Part shown: positions 33,201-42,058 of the stretch, piece by piece
Numbering within the stretch: the stretch's first letter is position 1
How the letters are laid out: each line of letters begins with the position of its first letter
Origin: an uncultured Bacilli bacterium
Lineage (GTDB): Bacteria > Bacillota_I > Bacilli_A > RF39 > UBA660
NCBI GenBank assembly: GCA_934101425.1
Contig: CAKOQQ010000003.1
Coordinates: forward strand, 62,001-126,000
Reading direction: 5' to 3'
DNA: 64,000 nucleotides
The notes under the pieces: model-generated
Told to the model about the DNA's origin: nothing
The model's database searches: none
The model's input: only the letters and a program-made list of their open reading frames with translations
Made by a program: the position numbers and the translations under genes

Positions 33201-33702
33201 TATTATTTAAAGTAGAATTTTCACCAATTACGGTACTTATGTATTTATCAGATTTTGTCCATTCACTACCATAAGTTGCTATTCCACCATTTAAATATAG
33301 TGTTACTGATGCCATATTATCAATACTACAATTATCTGGTGATGTTTTATCAAGTTCTATAGTGCCATCATAATTTCTTACGACACAATATCCATCGTAA
33401 TACATTTTTAGATAAGCTCTACCTGCATCATCAAATAAAGCATATCCAGCGTCTGGTTTATTACCTCGATAATCTAATGTATCATCAGTTAAACTAATTT
33501 TATTTGTTTCACTTGAATTTATAAGATTATATGAATAATAATCTTCTGCTGTTTTTGCAAGTAATCTAGTTGTATTCTCTATTGTTTCTTTCTTTGAATT
33601 ATTAGTTAAATTAACCACATTAGGAACAGCTATAAGACCAACTATTCCTATAATTACTATAACTGCTAATAATTCAACCAATGTAAATCCGTTTCTATTC
33701 AT
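30250..33702 (-). CDS. giant surface protein: type IV prepilin N-terminus fused to InlB-type repeats
   Basis: A 1150-residue fusion. The N-terminus is a perfect type IV prepilin leader and helix (NRNG, then FTLVELLAVIVIIGIVGLIAVP), cleaved after Gly, followed by a pilin-like helix and a loop. From about residue 130 come around ten repeats of the InlB B-repeat / Listeria-Bacteroides type, each of about 70 residues with a core such as YGTLPTPxxxGYxFxGW and ending LYAxW. The tenth repeat is interrupted by a module of about 180 residues containing GIRPSIVVSKSVL, also found in the 339-residue prepilin-like protein near 58 kb. A final beta domain ends the protein. It has no LPxTG or other wall anchor, so retention would depend on the pilin helix. 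Probably an adhesin. Confidence 0.82.
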   Translation of the reverse strand: MNRNGFTLVELLAVIVIIGIVGLIAVPNVVNLTNNSKKETIENTTRLLAKTAEDYYSYNLINSSETNKISLTDDTLDYRGNKPDAGYALFDDAGRAYLKMYYDGYCVVRNYDGTIELDKTSPDNCSIDNMASVTLYLNGGIATYGSEWTKSDKYISTVIGENSTLNNIPTITKTGYKFLGWYTDSNELVDLNKVIDKSIVATAKFEANTYNVTIDLAGGTTSDSYSTTRKVKYGEVYGTLPTPTRTGYTFNGYVTSSGTTIKEKTVLTIASDHTIYASWSARTYTITFVYGDGRSNTTKTVTYGSTYGDLPTPERKGYTFLEWRTNNGNNSGLVTSDTKVTITSNQTLYARWDTNKYTITFVYNNGTSNTTKTVTYNSTYGTLPTPEKDGYIFNGWATSSGTIISSTDKVSITSNITLYAQWSKGSYLVTFNANGGTVSTPTKNVVYGSTYGTLPTPERVGYSFTGWRTGNGNNSALIKSDTTVSIASNHTLYASWDPISYTVTFVYNNGTSNTTKNVKYNNMYGTLPSPTKVGYTFKGWYTTGGVKIDSTTKVSLTSNHTLTAQWEANTYTVNIAASCGNSATLNSIKVTYDSTYGSFGTFTCPGYTFAGWETADGTEIKSTDKVTITSDIDVTAKWTANTYTITFVYNNGTSNTTKNVTYNSTYGTLPSPTKSGYIFNGWATSSGTIISSTTKVTITSNQTLYAQYSGNSYLITFDAKGGTVSTSTKNVVYSSKYGDLPTPKRAGYSFTGWRTGNGNNSALIKSDTTVSIASNHTLYASWNPNKYTITFVSNISSDKLYSNGEVVYFNPNENAVCTSTDYANNDEKTLYKGCLKWYAYLDSNEATTVKLMLNDNVKIYSSLTDNTENKDAVINELEPKGWDSSILNSINIISANEIAEIVGNSSFTLGDNITGISSTYNWLFENIRLDGTTSSYDYWGYITSTLYSGNSGEMLYYVFMNNLANVDSGGMDFQITPIGIRPSIVVSKSVLASNTVGTKTVTYDSTYGTLPTPTKDGYSFLGWYTTGGVKIEATTKVTITSNQTLYAQWAAKTTYTVDFTTNSYTSYVYFIYNGTKYTTSKVTVYGGDTIQLWNCGTYSNKVILLYDNSTSTPITPLVTSNSCVYANYTVNRNIAFHTLQGNSRLFIKYN

Positions 33703-33743
33703 ATTATCACCAATATTAATTGTATACTACATATATTTTTTTG

Positions 33744-33773
33744 TAAATAAAAAATGTAACAATGTTACATTTT
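33744..33773 (-). terminator. terminator of the murL-murD-serS operon
   Basis: AAAATGTAAC / GTTACATTTT hairpin with T-rich tail on the minus strand, abutting the serS stop codon. Confidence 0.8.
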
Positions 33774-35060
33774 CTATTTCTTAGGTTCTAATAAAGTTAT
33801 TCCACCCATATATGGTTGTAAAGCTTTAGGAACTTTTATGTTACCTTCTTTAGTATAATTGTTTTCAATTAAAGCTATTAATCCTCTTGGTGTAGCAAGT
33901 ACAGTATTATTTAAAGTTGCTACATAACTAGTACCACTTTCACCTTTTGCTCTTATACCAAGTCTTCTAGCTTGAGCATCTCCAAGAGTTGAACAAGATC
34001 CAACTTCAAAATACTTTTGTTGTCTTGGACTCCAAGCTTCCACATCACATGATTTAACTTTTAAATCAGCTAAATCTCCACTACAACATTCAAGTGTTCT
34101 AACTGGAATATCTAGACTTCTAAAGAATTCAACTGTATAACTCCACATTTTATTATACCAAGTCATAGCATCTTCCATTTTACATAAGACAACCATTTCT
34201 TGTTTTTCAAATTGATGTACTCTATAAATTCCTCTTTCTTCTAATCCATGTGAACCAACTTCTTTTCTAAAACATGGAGAATAAGAAGTCAATGTTATTG
34301 GTAATTCAGTTTCTTTTAACAATTGATTTTTGAATTTACCTATCATAGAATGTTCAGAAGTACCAATTAAGAATAAATCTTCACCTTCAATTTTATACAT
34401 CATAGCATCCATTTCTTCAAATGACATAACACCATTTACAACATCACTTCTAATCATAAATGGAGGTATACAATATGTAAATCCTTTATCTATCATAAAA
34501 TCTCTTGCATAAGATAACATAGCAGAATGAAGACGAGCAATATCACCCATTAAATAATAGAAACCATTTCCACTAGTTCTACCTGCAGATTCTTTATCAA
34601 GACCATTAAATTTATCACATATATCTGCATGATATGGTATTTCATAATCAGGTACTATAGCTTCTCCGTATCTTTTATTTTCAACATTTTCAGTGTCATC
34701 TTTTCCAATAGGTACAGAATCATCAATAATATTTGGAATTGTCATCATCTTTGCTTTTAATTCTTCATTATATTTATTTTCATCTTCTTCAATATGAATA
34801 AGTTCATCATTAATTTCTACTACTCTAACTTTATTTTTATTAGCTTCTTCTACTTTTTTATCTCTCATAAGTAGCCCTATTTCACTACTTAAATTATTCT
34901 TTTCTTTTCTAAGCTCGTCACCTTTTAACTTTAATTCTCTAACTTTTTTATCAAGATCTATTATTTCATCTAATATCTTTATTTTATGATCTTGAAATTT
35001 ATTTTTTAAGTTTTTTATAACTTTTTCTTTGTTATTTCTTATTATGTTTATATCTATCAT
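33774..35060 (-). CDS. serS: seryl-tRNA synthetase
   Basis: Charges tRNA-Ser with serine. The N-terminal 110 residues form the long antiparallel coiled-coil arm (EIIDLDKKVRELKLKGDELR). The class II core shows TSEHSMIG, motif 2 region CFRKEVGSHGLEERGIYRVHQFEKQEMV, the FEVGSCSTLGDAQARRLGIR segment and motif 3 TPRGLIALIENN. Length 428 is normal. It is last in an operon whose T-box leader reads a serine codon, 1 bp after murD, so charging of tRNA-Ser sets expression of the whole unit. Confidence 0.96.
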   Translation of the reverse strand: MIDINIIRNNKEKVIKNLKNKFQDHKIKILDEIIDLDKKVRELKLKGDELRKEKNNLSSEIGLLMRDKKVEEANKNKVRVVEINDELIHIEEDENKYNEELKAKMMTIPNIIDDSVPIGKDDTENVENKRYGEAIVPDYEIPYHADICDKFNGLDKESAGRTSGNGFYYLMGDIARLHSAMLSYARDFMIDKGFTYCIPPFMIRSDVVNGVMSFEEMDAMMYKIEGEDLFLIGTSEHSMIGKFKNQLLKETELPITLTSYSPCFRKEVGSHGLEERGIYRVHQFEKQEMVVLCKMEDAMTWYNKMWSYTVEFFRSLDIPVRTLECCSGDLADLKVKSCDVEAWSPRQQKYFEVGSCSTLGDAQARRLGIRAKGESGTSYVATLNNTVLATPRGLIALIENNYTKEGNIKVPKALQPYMGGITLLEPKK

Positions 35061-35061
35061 A

Positions 35062-36354
35062 TTAATCCTTCCTTACTAATTCTTTAAATAATTTTCCTCT
35101 TTCTTCAAAATTCTTAAAATAACCATAACTACTAGCAGCTGGAGATAAAACACATACATGCTTAGTAACCTTTTTTGCTATTTTAACCGCTTCTTCTAAA
35201 GATTCTACTTTATATGTTTTTTTAGTTAATTTATCCATATAATCATGAGCTGTTTTTGGTAAACATATTATATTTTCTAGATTACTATTATTTACAAACT
35301 GAATTAAATCAGTATAATCTAATCCTCTATCATTCCCACCTAATATTAATGTATCAACACCCTTTATAGCATTAACACAATTGATAGTTGCATCTGGTAT
35401 AGTAGCAATAGAATCATTATAAAAATCTATTCCATTATATTTACCAACATATTCCATTCTATGTTCAAGAGGTTCAAAGTTATTTATTATTTCTACACTT
35501 TTTTTAATGTCATAACCTAATATATCAACTATCATAAGCACAAATAATATATTATTTAAATTATGATCACCAAGTAATTTTCTTTTACTATTAGTATCAT
35601 ATACTAAAACATCAACATTTCCTTTTTTAATATATACATTACCATCTTTTATAAAGATATCTTTGTTTATATCAATCTTTATTGAATCTGCATATATATA
35701 ATCTTTTATACTATCATCATATAAAATATAATCATTAATATTTTGATACTTAAACATATTTAATTTAGCGTTATAGTAATCATTTAAACTACGATAATGA
35801 TCTAAATGTTCTGGATGTAAATTTAATATTATGCCAATATGGGGTGATGTTTTAATAAATTCTAATTGATGAGATGAGCACTCTATTACTAATGTTGTAT
35901 CATCATCAAAATTATCTATCATTTCAAATATTGGTGTGCCAATATTGCCTAATAAATAAGTATTATCTTTAAAGTTCTTTATAACACTATATATTAAACT
36001 AGATGTAGTACTTTTTCCTTTAGTACCAGTTACACCTATAACATTCTTTCTATTAACTTCTAATAATAACTCTAATTGGGATGTAATATTTAAATCAGCT
36101 GTATCAATATTTTTTAATGATATTCCAGGAGACTTAAATATTAAATCATAATTTTTAAGTATATCATGAGTAATATTAGTAATTATTACTTCAGTATTAT
36201 CATCACCTAAAGTAACACTATTTTCATCTAAAATAGTAACTTTTTTATTTGGTAAATATTCTCTTATAAAGTTATAAGTAGTTTTTCCTTCTCTACCAAA
36301 TCCCAAAATAAGAATATTTTTATCTTTTATTATATCAATTATTCTATTTATCAT
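35062..36354 (-). CDS. murD: MurD ligase (UDP-MurNAc-L-Ala:glutamate ligase), likely L-Glu-specific
   Basis: Mur ligase that adds glutamate to UDP-MurNAc-L-Ala. An N-terminal Rossmann-like domain (LGFGREGKTTYNFI), the ATP loop GVTGTKGKSTT near residue 107, the LHPEHLDHY motif and the C-terminal ILGGNDRGLDYTDL are present. Length 430. Ordinary MurD takes D-Glu. The gene overlaps by 11 bp with a gene for a MurL-type epimerase, and in the described MurD2-MurL pathway MurD2 adds L-Glu, which MurL then inverts; so L-Glu specificity is inferred here from context and cannot be read from residues. Confidence 0.9.
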   Translation of the reverse strand: MINRIIDIIKDKNILILGFGREGKTTYNFIREYLPNKKVTILDENSVTLGDDNTEVIITNITHDILKNYDLIFKSPGISLKNIDTADLNITSQLELLLEVNRKNVIGVTGTKGKSTTSSLIYSVIKNFKDNTYLLGNIGTPIFEMIDNFDDDTTLVIECSSHQLEFIKTSPHIGIILNLHPEHLDHYRSLNDYYNAKLNMFKYQNINDYILYDDSIKDYIYADSIKIDINKDIFIKDGNVYIKKGNVDVLVYDTNSKRKLLGDHNLNNILFVLMIVDILGYDIKKSVEIINNFEPLEHRMEYVGKYNGIDFYNDSIATIPDATINCVNAIKGVDTLILGGNDRGLDYTDLIQFVNNSNLENIICLPKTAHDYMDKLTKKTYKVESLEEAVKIAKKVTKHVCVLSPAASSYGYFKNFEERGKLFKELVRKD

Positions 36355-37672
36355 AATTATCCCTCAATATTCTATCAAACTCTTCATCTAAATTATTTTC
36401 CAAATTATAATTATTAAGTAAATTATAATTTACTAATTTATAATTATCTTTATAATATTTTAATAAATATGGTAATTCTCCATCTATCTTTTTTATAGTT
36501 AGAGAAAGTGCTAAATTAACTTCATCATAAGTTCCAACACATTCAAAAGGTTTGTTATCACTATTACCAGTTAAGTCAATAAAAGTATTCAATAAGTCTT
36601 TATTTTCATATAAATCAGCTCCAAAAATATTTATAAGTTTATCTTTATATAAAAATGGACTAAGAATTATATATACAAATAAACACTTAGGACAATTTAA
36701 GCACCAATGCCATTCACTACTTTTACTTCCTACATTACAACTTTTAAATGCTTTATGATATTTTTCATATTTAGAAAATAATCTAGCTATTTGAATTTCA
36801 TATAAAGGTCTTAAAAAACTAAAATATTTTATATCAATATTAAAGTATTTTTTTGTATATAAATTAAAATCATTTTCAAATTCAAAACTTTTTGAATATT
36901 GGTGATTTACTTTAAGACCTCTTACATTAGATTCATTAGCACTACTTTCATTAGAAAGTACTATATATTTTTTATCACTCAAGTAACTTATAAAATAAGT
37001 AATAAAAGCTACTAAAGAAGAAAATGGAGTATGGCCATTTAAGTATCCTTCTTTATTTAATCTTATAAGATTTTTATCAATAGTTCTATTAACTATTATA
37101 GGATTATCATATCCCGCTATTTTAGAACATTCTAACATAGCACTTTTAGGATTTATTATAAAAGTAGTATTATCCATACCTTTTAGTAACTCTAATGTTA
37201 CTACAGAATCTTTTCCACCACCAACAGGTATTAAATTACCTGTTCCATGATAATTAATATTTGGTGTATATTTTTCTTTTGATGTACACGATATGTGCAT
37301 AAAATCATCATAACTTACATCTATTTTATTTGTATAGAAAAATTCACCTAAACCATAATAATATAATTTTTTAAACCATTCTATTTGCTTATGATCAATA
37401 TATCCAGCAGATACTTCTACTTCTTTTGGGCATATACACTTCCAATAACTAATAAGTTCTATAAGTCCAATATGAAAAACTAAATAGTTGAAGAAATCTT
37501 TATCTATATTATTATTTTTAATAATACTTTTACTAAATTTCAAAGTAGGATTAAATTTTTCTTTGCCATCAATATTAAAATAATATGTAATAATAATCTC
37601 ACTAAATGTTTCATTAATATCATATTTTTCATAAGTAAATTTTTTATATTCTTTTCTTAATTTTTCAAACAT
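36344..37672 (-). CDS. murL: MurL-like UDP-MurNAc-L-Ala-L-Glu epimerase
   Basis: A 442-residue PP-loop-like protein. Key segments: PVGGGKDSVVTLELLKG near residue 150, NGHTPFSSLVAF, VLSNESSANESNV, VNHQYSKSFEFE, FSFLRPLYEIQIARLF and a C-x2-C pair in WCLNCPKCLFVYI. These match my recollection of MurL, which uses ATP to epimerise the L-Glu of UDP-MurNAc-L-Ala-L-Glu to D-Glu. The 11-bp overlap with murD supports this. I chose the third possible start (ATG at 37672), because AGGTGATGAAT precedes it as in clpP. If right, glutamate racemase MurI may be dispensable in this organism. Confidence 0.78.
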   Translation of the reverse strand: MFEKLRKEYKKFTYEKYDINETFSEIIITYYFNIDGKEKFNPTLKFSKSIIKNNNIDKDFFNYLVFHIGLIELISYWKCICPKEVEVSAGYIDHKQIEWFKKLYYYGLGEFFYTNKIDVSYDDFMHISCTSKEKYTPNINYHGTGNLIPVGGGKDSVVTLELLKGMDNTTFIINPKSAMLECSKIAGYDNPIIVNRTIDKNLIRLNKEGYLNGHTPFSSLVAFITYFISYLSDKKYIVLSNESSANESNVRGLKVNHQYSKSFEFENDFNLYTKKYFNIDIKYFSFLRPLYEIQIARLFSKYEKYHKAFKSCNVGSKSSEWHWCLNCPKCLFVYIILSPFLYKDKLINIFGADLYENKDLLNTFIDLTGNSDNKPFECVGTYDEVNLALSLTIKKIDGELPYLLKYYKDNYKLVNYNLLNNYNLENNLDEEFDRILRDNYDK

Positions 37673-37684
37673 ATTCATCACCTT

Positions 37685-37875
37685 AAAAATAAAAGACTAT
37701 CAATAGGAGCATTACTGCGGTACCATCCTATAAATAGTCTTAATTGTAATAACGGTTTCCCGGAATGTTTTGCATTCACTCAGAAGTAGATTCATAAGTT
37801 CTATTTATTAGTTTCCACCAACACTAACTCTCTATAAAATAGTTTGCTTATTACTAGTCTTCATCAACGATTTCT
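37685..37875 (-). promoter_or_regulatory. T-box leader, serine specifier (UCU)
   Basis: The T-box core GGATGGTACCGC lies at 37715-37728, and the upstream AGAGAGTTAG...GGTGGAAACTAA segment is the distal stem I element. In the specifier loop the triplet at 37788-37790 is UCU, followed by A and the closing stem CTTC, with AGTA on the opposite strand. That reads as serine and agrees with serS in the operon. A terminator stem (AGACTAT...ATAGTCT) with T-run competes with the antiterminator. Uncharged tRNA-Ser should allow read-through into murL-murD-serS. Confidence 0.88.
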
Positions 37876-37881
37876 TTATAT

Positions 37882-37910
37882 ATAATAACATTTTAAATAG
37901 AATAAGTCAA
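37882..37910 (-). promoter_or_regulatory. promoter of the Ser T-box operon
   Basis: TTGACT, 17-base spacer, TATTAT, placed directly after the stop codon of the CDF transporter gene and about 7 bp before the predicted leader start. Confidence 0.8.
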
Positions 37911-37911
37911 A

Positions 37912-38772
37912 CTATTTCTCTATATATGGATCAACATGAATCGTATAATATTTAATTTTATTTACCTCTTTAATTTTATCTTCCAAATACTTCATTTTAT
38001 TATATACATCAAGTAAAGATAAATCTTTATCCATAGATACATTAGCTATTAATTTACTATATGGCCCAAATTTAAGAATAATTAGACTATCTACAGAATA
38101 AAGTTTTGGCTCACTATAAAATATAGTTTCTATTTCTTTTCTTAAATCATCATCAAGCACTTGTTCTTCTAATAACACACTTATATTATCTATAACAATA
38201 CTTATACCTATTTTAATAATTATTAAACCAACTAATATAGTTGCTACTATATCAGCATACTTGAATATATATATTTTACTAGATAAATTCATAAGTATTA
38301 TAGATAGTATTACTACAAAAGATGATATAACATCACTTCTACTTTCATATCCACTAGATATAAGTATATTATTATTTAATCTTTTACCATTTTTTATAAT
38401 ATAATTTGATAATAATAATTTAATAATTATTGTTATCAAAGAGACTAAAGAAACAAATATACTTGGTACTATAATTTCTTTTTTTATTGAACTTTTAATA
38501 ATGTTTATACCAAGTAAAAATATTACAGTTCCCATTGCTAAACTTATTAAATATTCTAGTTTACCATGTCCATAAGGATGTTTTAAATCTGCAGGTTTAT
38601 TAGATATTTTTACACCAACAAGTGCAAATAAATCAGAAATAACATCACTAAATGAATGCATACCATCTGCAAGTAAAGCAGACGATGATCCAATAATACC
38701 AAAAATCGTTTTAAAAACTATTAAAAATAAATTTGTTGCAAAACTAACTAGCATTACTCTAGTAGTTTTCAT
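37912..38772 (-). CDS. cation diffusion facilitator (CDF) family transporter
   Basis: A 286-residue proton-coupled divalent metal exporter. Six membrane helices are visible, with the metal-site motifs HSFSD in helix 2 (LLADGMHSFSDVISD) and the matching SRSD in helix 5 (GYESRSDVISS), preceded by KPADLKHPYGHGKLEY. A cytoplasmic domain with LKFGPYSKLIANVSMDKDL follows. The second site has Ser/Asp in place of the His/Asp typical of zinc transporters, so Mn, Fe or Co is possible. It shares a unit with polA (10 bp gap). Confidence 0.88.
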   Translation of the reverse strand: MKTTRVMLVSFATNLFLIVFKTIFGIIGSSSALLADGMHSFSDVISDLFALVGVKISNKPADLKHPYGHGKLEYLISLAMGTVIFLLGINIIKSSIKKEIIVPSIFVSLVSLITIIIKLLLSNYIIKNGKRLNNNILISSGYESRSDVISSFVVILSIILMNLSSKIYIFKYADIVATILVGLIIIKIGISIVIDNISVLLEEQVLDDDLRKEIETIFYSEPKLYSVDSLIILKFGPYSKLIANVSMDKDLSLLDVYNKMKYLEDKIKEVNKIKYYTIHVDPYIEK

Positions 38773-38781
38773 AATACCTCC

Positions 38782-41352
38782 CTATTTAGCTTGGTACCAA
38801 TCACACCCATATTCTATATCAACTTTTAGAGGAACATCTAATTTATAAGTGTTTTCCATTATATTTTTAACAATATCAATAACTTTTTCTTTTTCACATA
38901 TAAGTACATCAAATACAAGTTCATCATGTACTTGAATAATCATTTTACTTTTTATATTTTGTTTTTTAAATTCATTATCTATCTCTATCATTGCTTTCTT
39001 AATTATATCTGCACTAGTTCCTTGAATAGGTGTATTAAGTGCCATACGAGAACCTTGTTCTCTAATCATATAATTAGTATTTCTAAGTTCATCAATAGTT
39101 CTTTTTCTTCCAAATAAAGTCCTTACATATCCCATTTCTTTTGCATGAGCGATAGTATTATCCATATACTCTTTAATTCCCGGATATGTATTTAAATAAT
39201 CATTTATAAATTTTTTAGCTTCATCAATAGATATATCTAAATTTTCTGATAATCCAAATCCACTTATGCCATATACAATACCAAAATTAACAGCTTTAGC
39301 TATTCTTCTTTGATTTTTATTTATAGCCTCTACAGGCATATGAAATATATCACTAGCCGTTTTACTATGAATATCTATATCACTATTAAAAGCATCTACT
39401 AAAGCTGGAACTTTAGACATATGTGCCAAAATTCTAAGTTCAATTTGTGAATAATCAGCACTTAATATAATTGAATTAGGACTTGGTAAAAAAGCTTTTC
39501 TAATAAGTCTACCATATTCATATCTAATTGGTATATTTTGTAAATTAGGTTCAATAGATGATAATCTACCTGTTCTAGTTAAAGCCTGATTATAAATAGT
39601 ATGAACTTTACCATCATCATAAATAACATCAATCATACCTTCTATATAGGTACTATTTAATTTTGATAAAACCCTATACTCTAATATATTTTTTATAATT
39701 GGATGCTTTGGTAATAACTTATTTAACACGTCTTGAGCTGTAGAATAACCTGTTTTCCCTTTCTTACCATGTGGTAAATTTAATTTCTCATATAAAATAT
39801 AACTTAATTCCTTTGGTGATGAAATATTAAATTTTTCACCAGCTTGATTATAAATTTGTTCTGATACTATATCTAATTTAATATTAATTTCTTCCTTCAT
39901 ATTAAGTAAAATATCTTTTGAAACCACTACACCATTATATTCCATATCACCAAGTGTATAAGTAAGTGGAACTTCTATATCAGTATATAAATGCATAAGT
40001 TCTTCATCTTTTAATTTAGATTCTAATATATCTTTAGTTTCATATATAAATTTTGCTTTTAAAATAGCATTATAAGCAATAACATCTATACTAGATTCTT
40101 TCTTTTTATTATATATATTTTCATTAAAACTAACTAGATAATTAAACTCTCTAGCTAAATAAGCTATATCATCTTTTAAATTATAATCAAGTAAATATGC
40201 AGCTAACATAGTATCAAAATCATATTTACCAAGTGATATATTATGCTTTCTAAGAGCAACATAAATCCTTTTTATATCATATGTATATTTTTTTATATTT
40301 TTAAGCCATTCATAATTATCTTTAAATAAACTATACGGAATAAAGAAACTATCTTCCTTAGAATATACTCCTAAACCTATTATATTAGATTTATGATAAT
40401 TGGTTCCATCCATTTCTAAGTAAATAGCAGCTTCACTTAAATTAATTTCTGAAATACTATCTAATATTTTAACTCTCGTATCAACTGCAGTTTCATCACT
40501 TTTTTTAATAAAAGAATAAAACTCTAAATCTTCATAAAGATCATTAAGCTTTTTAGAATCATTACCTTTATAAATAATATCATCTATAAAGATATCCACT
40601 GGAACATCTTTATATATAGTTGCTAACTCTTTACTGAAAAAAGCATTATCCTTATCTTCTAATAACTTTTCTTTTGTTTTACCTTTTATATTATCAATAT
40701 TATCATATAAATTTTCTATTGTCTTATACTCTTGTAATAGTTTTAAAGCTGTTTTTTCACCTATACCCTTAACACCTGGTATATTATCAGAAGAATCTCC
40801 CATAAGTCCCTTTAAATCTCTAATAGCATCAGGAACTATACCATATTCACTAATAAAACTTTCTTTATTATACCTTATATAATCTTTTTGTTTTAATAGT
40901 TTTATATCAACATCATCACTAATGAGTTGCAGTAAATCCTTATCACTACTTATGATAGTACCTATAAATCTATCTTCTATATCACAATATTTAGCAAATG
41001 TACCAATAATATCATCAGCTTCATAATTATCTATTTCATAATATTTAATTCCCATAGCTGTAAGTAATTCTTTTGCTTTAGGAAATTGAAGTTTAAGTTC
41101 ATCTGGAGTTTCTATTCTTCCGCCTTTATAATCTTTATATTTTTCATGTCTGAAAGTTTTACCTTTATCAAATGCCACTAACATATAAGAAGGCTTTTCT
41201 TCTAATATAATCTTATTTATCATATTAGTAAAACCAAATAATGCATTTGTAGGAAACCCTTTACTATTTTTCATAAAATTACCATTATAAGCTGTTGCAT
41301 AATAACTTCTAAATAGCAAATTATTACCATCAACTAGTATTATTTTGTCCAT
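38782..41352 (-). CDS. polA: DNA polymerase I
   Basis: Family A polymerase with an N-terminal 5'-3' nuclease (DNLYADDIIGT-type metal ligands; GLMGDSSDNIPGVKGIGEKTA), a middle 3'-5' exonuclease-like domain and the polymerase domain. Polymerase motifs A (SADYSQIELRILAHMS), B (RRIAKAVNFGIVYGIS) and C (IQVHDELVFDV) are intact. The proofreading domain has lost its first acidic motif (DTET is replaced by LEMDG), as in other Firmicutes Pol I, so proofreading is probably absent. Length 856 is typical. It processes Okazaki fragments and repair gaps. Confidence 0.96.
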   Translation of the reverse strand: MDKIILVDGNNLLFRSYYATAYNGNFMKNSKGFPTNALFGFTNMINKIILEEKPSYMLVAFDKGKTFRHEKYKDYKGGRIETPDELKLQFPKAKELLTAMGIKYYEIDNYEADDIIGTFAKYCDIEDRFIGTIISSDKDLLQLISDDVDIKLLKQKDYIRYNKESFISEYGIVPDAIRDLKGLMGDSSDNIPGVKGIGEKTALKLLQEYKTIENLYDNIDNIKGKTKEKLLEDKDNAFFSKELATIYKDVPVDIFIDDIIYKGNDSKKLNDLYEDLEFYSFIKKSDETAVDTRVKILDSISEINLSEAAIYLEMDGTNYHKSNIIGLGVYSKEDSFFIPYSLFKDNYEWLKNIKKYTYDIKRIYVALRKHNISLGKYDFDTMLAAYLLDYNLKDDIAYLAREFNYLVSFNENIYNKKKESSIDVIAYNAILKAKFIYETKDILESKLKDEELMHLYTDIEVPLTYTLGDMEYNGVVVSKDILLNMKEEINIKLDIVSEQIYNQAGEKFNISSPKELSYILYEKLNLPHGKKGKTGYSTAQDVLNKLLPKHPIIKNILEYRVLSKLNSTYIEGMIDVIYDDGKVHTIYNQALTRTGRLSSIEPNLQNIPIRYEYGRLIRKAFLPSPNSIILSADYSQIELRILAHMSKVPALVDAFNSDIDIHSKTASDIFHMPVEAINKNQRRIAKAVNFGIVYGISGFGLSENLDISIDEAKKFINDYLNTYPGIKEYMDNTIAHAKEMGYVRTLFGRKRTIDELRNTNYMIREQGSRMALNTPIQGTSADIIKKAMIEIDNEFKKQNIKSKMIIQVHDELVFDVLICEKEKVIDIVKNIMENTYKLDVPLKVDIEYGCDWYQAK

Positions 41353-41373
41353 AATATCACCTATTTAATTATA

Positions 41374-41985
41374 TCACATATCAAATACTTCTTCTATTGT
41401 TTCACTATCTAAATAATACTTTAATTTTTCTTTTATATCCTTTATAACTTCATTTTTATAAAACTCAAAATCAATAATTTCTCTATAATCTTTTATATAT
41501 GATTTTTCATAATTCTTAGTATTCATTTTCATTCTTTTTTTATAAATATAATATAAATATTTATTATTAATTACATCCATCATTTCTTCTTTTCTTATTG
41601 TAGAAATGAGAATAATAAATCTCTCAAAATTATTTAATTCAATTTTACTTTTACTATATATTTGTTTTAATATAATATCTATATTTATATAATAAATACT
41701 TATATTATCAAAAAATTTAGTATCTATTAAACTATTACTATAAGAATCTATAACAAAATTTATTTCCAAATATTTAAAATTTGTAGTATTTATTTTTTTT
41801 AAATTAATATGTCTTGTAATAGTTATTTTTACCATATATTCATTAAATAATACTTTATTAGTATAAACAAAATTCTCTTTAATAATATTATAATCTCTCT
41901 TTAATACTAAGCTAATTATATATGCATATATTACTTCATCATTTATTATTCTATAAAATATTTTATAATAAGTTATTGGTATTAT
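41374..41985 (-). CDS. orphan protein of unknown function, apparent AUA start
   Basis: About 204 residues, very rich in Ile, Tyr, Lys and Asn, without membrane helices or signal. A perfect AAAGGAGGAG ribosome site stands 7 bp before an ATA codon at 41985 with no ATG or GTG nearby in frame; a TTG at 42009 would place the RBS inside the coding region. So the gene either starts at AUA or has lost its start by mutation. The middle segment (SIYYINIDIILKQIYSK, then FERFIILISTIRKEEM) vaguely recalls PD-(D/E)XK transposase/Rpn-family proteins, but I cannot identify the catalytic residues. It could be a decaying remnant. Confidence 0.4.
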   Translation of the reverse strand: MIPITYYKIFYRIINDEVIYAYIISLVLKRDYNIIKENFVYTNKVLFNEYMVKITITRHINLKKINTTNFKYLEINFVIDSYSNSLIDTKFFDNISIYYINIDIILKQIYSKSKIELNNFERFIILISTIRKEEMMDVINNKYLYYIYKKRMKMNTKNYEKSYIKDYREIIDFEFYKNEVIKDIKEKLKYYLDSETIEEVFDM

Positions 41986-42058
41986 ATTAACTCCTCCTTT
42001 ATAACTCAATATAATAATTTATAAATAATAAGTCAAACAACCAATTTTAATAATTAAT

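Noticed and set aside
30250..33702. CRISPR array suggested by regular repeats
   Set aside because: Repeats are about 210 bp, in frame and translate to InlB-type repeats; there are no short palindromic repeats with unique spacers.
37788..37793. A glutamate specifier (GAA) in the first T-box, which would fit murD/murL
   Set aside because: GAA lies just before UCU, but the triplet followed by A and the closing stem is UCU when compared with the Tyr T-box, and serS is in the operon.
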